Shown piece after piece: positions 60,843 to 64,000 of a stretch of 64,000 nt of DNA (within the stretch, counting starts at the first letter, position 1; every line of letters starts with the position of its first letter). This DNA is from CAIUGU01 sp965279735 (lineage in GTDB: Bacteria > Pseudomonadota > Gammaproteobacteria > Steroidobacterales > Steroidobacteraceae). Made by a program: the position numbers and the translations under genes. Where the stretch lies: contig OZ257260.1 in assembly GCA_965279735.1 (NCBI GenBank), positions 124,001 through 188,000 of the forward strand. The letters are read 5' to 3'. The notes beneath the pieces are model-generated. The model was given only the letters and a program-made list of their open reading frames with translations, was not told the origin of the DNA and ran no database searches.

Positions 60843-62108
60843 ATGTTTAGATCAATACAGTTATCTAACTGGCGCCAATTCTCGCAAATTGACGTTACTT
60901 TCCATCCCCGTCTCACCGTACTGACTGGCGCAAACGGAAGCGGCAAGACAACGATCCTCCACCTCTTGAATAGGCATTGGGGTTGGAATCTTCAGTACGT
61001 GAGTACGCCTCGATGGGATAGGAAAGGGGGGCGCCGTTACTGGGCAGGATTCTGGCAAGAGCATGAAGGAAGCGATGATTTCCCATCTGAGGAAATGGAT
61101 CGAAAGCCCGATGTTCCGCCGCCATCGAGAAGACAGATTGGTATGCTGTCGTATTCCACAGGAAAATCGGCAAAGTTGTACGTTCCCGAGAACGTAGCTG
61201 AAAGTTTTGCAGTGGATATTGAAAATCAAGCAGCGATAGATGGCGTATATGTTCCATCGCATCGGCCGCCATACCTATATCAAAAAGTTGAGCAGATCCC
61301 CACGCAGCTAGACGCCAAGCAGCAGATTTTCGATACGTTTGTTAATGAAATGAGGGCGCGCTTCAATGTTGGCCACAAAACCCAATCACCGGCCTTTCGA
61401 ATTAAGAGTGCACTAATTTCACTGGCGACATTTGGATATGGCAATCAAGCGGTTGACCGTAACGATGAAGCCGTAAGAATGTTTGAGGGATTCGAGCAAA
61501 TTCTGAAAACTGTCCTTCCAGCTTCGTTGCGATTTAGGCGTTTGCGTGTTCGTGTGCCCGATGTGCTGCTGGATACTGAAGTTCGAGAGTTCTCTTTTGA
61601 CGCGGTATCGGGGGGCGTGGCTGCAATAATCGATCTTGCGTGGCAAATCTACATGTATGCCCAGCTTCATGAAGAATTTGTGGTTGTTATTGATGAGCCG
61701 GAAACGCATCTTCATCCGCAATTACAGCAGCGTTTGCTGCCAGATTTATTGAACGCTTTCCCAAAAGCCCAGTTTGTGATCGCTACGCACAACCCTTTGA
61801 TGGTAACGTCGGTAGCAGAATCCAATGTATATGTTTTGAACTACAACGATGCTGGGTTTGTGCAGAGTCAAGCTCTAGACACTATCAACAAAGCAGCATC
61901 CGCGGATGAAACGCTAAGAGAAGTATTGGGTCTACCATATACGTTGCCGCAATGGGCCAATGCTGAGCTAGATTTAATTCTGAGCGAGTTTTCATCTCAA
62001 CCGATATCCGACGAGGTTATCGTTCGATTGCGAGCAAGGATGAGCTTGCTCGGGTTAGAGAGGTTTTTTCCAGCCACACTCGCAAATGTAGCCAGGAGTC
62101 GAAAATGA
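60843..62108 (+). CDS. PtuA-like AAA ATPase (Septu-type defence)
   Basis: This 421-residue protein has an SMC/ABC-like ATPase fold of the kind found in Septu PtuA, OLD and RecF relatives. The Walker A is TGANGSGKTT (about 28-37), the ABC-type segment is SFDAVSGGVAAII, the Walker B is VVVIDEPETHLHP with D284-E285, and the H-loop is ATHNPLMV. The insert between Walker A and the ABC segment is short. Its stop overlaps the HNH gene by four bases (ATGA), as in ptuAB pairs. Composition is clearly more A/T-rich than the core genes, suggesting transfer. Confidence 0.87.
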   Translation: MFRSIQLSNWRQFSQIDVTFHPRLTVLTGANGSGKTTILHLLNRHWGWNLQYVSTPRWDRKGGRRYWAGFWQEHEGSDDFPSEEMDRKPDVPPPSRRQIGMLSYSTGKSAKLYVPENVAESFAVDIENQAAIDGVYVPSHRPPYLYQKVEQIPTQLDAKQQIFDTFVNEMRARFNVGHKTQSPAFRIKSALISLATFGYGNQAVDRNDEAVRMFEGFEQILKTVLPASLRFRRLRVRVPDVLLDTEVREFSFDAVSGGVAAIIDLAWQIYMYAQLHEEFVVVIDEPETHLHPQLQQRLLPDLLNAFPKAQFVIATHNPLMVTSVAESNVYVLNYNDAGFVQSQALDTINKAASADETLREVLGLPYTLPQWANAELDLILSEFSSQPISDEVIVRLRARMSLLGLERFFPATLANVARSRK

Positions 62109-62776
62109 CTCCAATTAGTAAGGTGGAAAAGCCACAGGTGCTGAATGACAACGAAGTTCAGTGGCGAGATGAATATTTAGCAGCGAAAGCGGCACAAATC
62201 CCCGTGCCAGATTCAATTCGTTATCGGTATCGCCACCCAGACATAAAGGCCGCATTGCGGCTTGAGGCGTTCGGAAAGTGCGTTTATTGCGAGACGAAAG
62301 TGTCGGTCGGAGAGGCGGACCATGTCTTTCCAGTGGAGCATAGGCCGGAGCTTATAGTGAGTTGGGACAACCTGTTGCTAGTATGTAAGGAGTGTAATAC
62401 GCACAAGAGCTCGTACTATTCAGATACGGAACCTTTGCTGAATCCGTCAACAGAAGATCCAAGCGGGCACATCTATTTCTTTGGGCCGGCAGTTATGCCT
62501 CGAGACGGAAGTGTGAAAGGACTGCGAACTATATTAAGAATGAAACTCGGTCGGACAGATCTCTTGCAGAGAAGATTTGAGCGCGTTGATCGGTTGCGGC
62601 CGCTAGTACAGGAATATCGATTACAAGGCGCAGGCCAGACAAAGGATTTGCTGCGTAGTGCGATCTTGGAAGAAGCAAAAGGTCACGCCGAGTACTCTGC
62701 CTTGGTTAGAAGTTATCTATTTCAAGAGTTGGGATGGTTGGTCAATGCATCGGGTGCAATTGGGTTGACGCAATAG
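62105..62776 (+). CDS. PtuB-like HNH nuclease (Septu-type defence)
   Basis: This 223-residue protein has an HNH nuclease core with structural zinc: C59 and C62 in KCVYCETK, DHVFPVEHRP with the catalytic His, and C94 and C97 in VCKECNTHKS. The layout resembles PtuB and the HNH proteins of Septu and retron effector pairs. The C-terminal half (about 130-223) is helical with no known motif. It is coupled to the ATPase gene. Cleavage of phage or host DNA on ATPase release is the family's proposed role. Confidence 0.87.
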   Translation: MTPISKVEKPQVLNDNEVQWRDEYLAAKAAQIPVPDSIRYRYRHPDIKAALRLEAFGKCVYCETKVSVGEADHVFPVEHRPELIVSWDNLLLVCKECNTHKSSYYSDTEPLLNPSTEDPSGHIYFFGPAVMPRDGSVKGLRTILRMKLGRTDLLQRRFERVDRLRPLVQEYRLQGAGQTKDLLRSAILEEAKGHAEYSALVRSYLFQELGWLVNASGAIGLTQ

Positions 62777-62792
62777 AGATCGTGTTTTCGTA

Positions 62793-63117
62793 AGGTGCCG
62801 GTGCAGTTGTTCGGGTGTTTGCTCCGAAGGATTCAGAGAACGTAGGGTGCCGGTGCACGTCTTCAGGGCTTTCCTGCAATGGGAGTGACTAGCGCTCGCG
62901 CAAATCCCCGAAGACATGCACCCGCACCAACTGTCGCTACAAGATCAAGATTCCAGGTAGATGCGGCATGTCGCCATCATCCGCACGCTCTTAGATGAAT
63001 TGATTGAGAACGTTGGGTGCCGATGCAGGTGTTCGGGGTTTTTTGGTTCACGCCAGCTTGGCTCGACGAATCAACCGCGGGTCACATCCAGAAACCCCCG
63101 AACACCTGCACCGGCAC
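62793..63117. repeat. Two large palindromic elements with a lone half-copy
   Basis: No gene is seen in this stretch. A lone half (AGGTGCCGGTGCAG at about 62793) precedes element A (arms 62845-62868 and 62905-62928) and element B (arms 63015-63046 and 63088-63117). Both begin with GAGAACGTaGGGTGCCG or GAGAACGTtGGGTGCCG. The arms of A and B differ from each other yet pair within each element, indicating a conserved folded form. Confidence 0.8.
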
Positions 63118-63169
63118 GCTGGCGGGCATATTCATTGCAAACGCGGCAGTTGGGGGATGAAATGTGCGC

Positions 63170-64000
63170 ATGACAAGCTGGCATCTCTCCCGTGTCGCGG
63201 TACTCGTGATCATCTTTGCTGGAGCCGCGGCACTTTCGAACTGCACACGCATACTGTTCGCTACGTTGAATGCGCCCTCTTACATTGGCGACTATCGGCA
63301 ACACGTTGACATTCCATACGGAACAGGTGCGCGCCAAAAGCTCGATATATACGTGCCCTTAGAAGCGAAGCACCGACCCATCGTAATTTTTTGGTATGGC
63401 GGGACTTGGGTCAAGGGTGCGAAGGAGTGGTATCGCTTCGTCGGCGCATCTCTCGCAGAGTCTGGATATGTCGCGGTACTTCCCGACTACCACCTCTATC
63501 CGCAAGCGCGTTTCCCTGGGTTTATTCGGGATGGCGCCCAAGCGGTGAAGTGGATCCGCGAGCATGCGGCCGAGCTTGGCGGCGACCCTGATGCCATCTT
63601 CCTGATGGGGCATTCTGCCGGTGCACATATCGCAGCAACTCTGGCGCTCGATCAACAATACTTGCGAGCGGTGGGTGGCGACTCCAAGTGGGTTCGCGGC
63701 TGGATCAGCCTCTCGGCGCCTTACGCGCTCGAAAGCCGCTTCGGGAATCACCTTTACCTTCGCGGCATCTTTAGAGAAGCAAGCGTGCCAACGGACTGGG
63801 AGCTCATCGCCCTTGCCGCAGCACGCTCACCGCCTGCACTGCTAATTCACGGCACGAGAGACATTTATCCTGGAGACGCACTCGCCATGAGCGCCAAGCT
63901 TCGGTCGCTGGGAAGCTACGTGGAATGCCATATTTATGACGGGGTCTCTCATATGGACACCGTAAGCGCCTTCTCACTGCCTCTGCGTTTCGAGGCGCCA
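63170..64000 (+). CDS. Alpha/beta-hydrolase (esterase-like), cut by the right edge
   Basis: At least 277 residues, running off the window without a stop. The N-terminus has a hydrophobic segment (VAVLVIIFAGAAALSNC) with a possible lipobox Cys, so it may be envelope-anchored. The hydrolase part reads LDIYVPLEAKHRP, IFWYGGTW in the oxyanion-hole position, the nucleophile elbow MGHSAGAH, the acid in IHGTRDIYP and the His in GVSHMDTV. It resembles BD-FAE/esterase-lipase proteins. The composition returns to that of the core genes. Substrate unknown. Confidence 0.82.
   Translation, partial: MTSWHLSRVAVLVIIFAGAAALSNCTRILFATLNAPSYIGDYRQHVDIPYGTGARQKLDIYVPLEAKHRPIVIFWYGGTWVKGAKEWYRFVGASLAESGYVAVLPDYHLYPQARFPGFIRDGAQAVKWIREHAAELGGDPDAIFLMGHSAGAHIAATLALDQQYLRAVGGDSKWVRGWISLSAPYALESRFGNHLYLRGIFREASVPTDWELIALAAARSPPALLIHGTRDIYPGDALAMSAKLRSLGSYVECHIYDGVSHMDTVSAFSLPLRFEAP

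Noticed and set aside
60620..62776. Retron of the PtuA/PtuB effector type
   Set aside because: No reverse transcriptase gene and no msr/msd-like RNA are found next to the ATPase/HNH pair; a plain Septu-type pair fits better.
62845..63117. Integron attC sites
   Set aside because: The left arm of element B contains GTTGGGT, like the attC core, but the inverse core RYYYAAC is missing at the other end and no integrase or cassette layout is seen.

Overview
The window is a high-GC chromosomal segment of a gammaproteobacterium. The composition, the split glycine decarboxylase (gcvPA/gcvPB), the xseA-guaB-guaA order and the many CTCTCCC/GGGAGAG palindromic repeats between genes suggest the Xanthomonadales/Nevskiales/Steroidobacterales part of the class. 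That placement is inference; no rRNA or tRNA gene is present to anchor it.

Layout. 0.1-2.6 kb: three exported enzymes (SnoaL-like, metallo-beta-lactamase fold, MetX-like alpha/beta hydrolase). 2.6-4.4 kb: two tandem blocks of palindromic repeats around two small genes. 4.4-6.0 kb: ispG-phhB on the minus strand. 6.2-11.3 kb: tandem glycine riboswitch and terminator, then gcvT-gcvH-gcvPA-gcvPB-dgkA. 11.3-20 kb: PfkB kinase, a 949-residue double HtrA-like protease, Sua5, a Ycf46-like AAA ATPase, an ornithine-decarboxylase-type enzyme and a BamE-like protein. 20.9-31.4 kb: an aromatic-acid locus of DUF3237 protein, AAHS-type transporter, feruloyl-CoA-synthase-like ligase, MarR regulator, fused enoyl-CoA hydratase/3-hydroxyacyl-CoA dehydrogenase, amidohydrolase and two tannase/feruloyl-esterase-family enzymes. 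Together they read as ester cleavage, uptake, CoA activation and beta-oxidative removal of acetyl-CoA from hydroxycinnamates. 31.4-39.3 kb: glycosyltransferase, DUF6279 lipoprotein, then a DUF4331-lipoprotein-TPR-HupE cluster facing an ECF sigma/anti-sigma pair. 39.4-47.3 kb: M3 peptidase, small exported proteins, a CheY pair, a second HupE gene with a parvulin, DUF3014 and DUF882 proteins. 47.3-58.6 kb: L,D-transpeptidase, NhaD-like antiporter, DUF486 protein, a HIT-VOC fusion, tas, an M23 peptidase, xseA, guaB and guaA.

58.6-62.8 kb is accessory DNA. It holds a SIR2-like NAD-binding protein, a small membrane/helical protein, and an overlapping AAA ATPase/HNH nuclease pair of Septu (PtuA/PtuB) type that is visibly richer in A and T. 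A diverged second copy of the last 83 bp of guaA lies 2.03 kb downstream at exactly preserved internal spacing. This suggests integration of an element at the 3-prime end of guaA and makes 58.6-60.6 kb look like a small island, with the ATPase/nuclease pair stacked just beyond it. Two covarying palindromes and an esterase cut by the right edge close the window.
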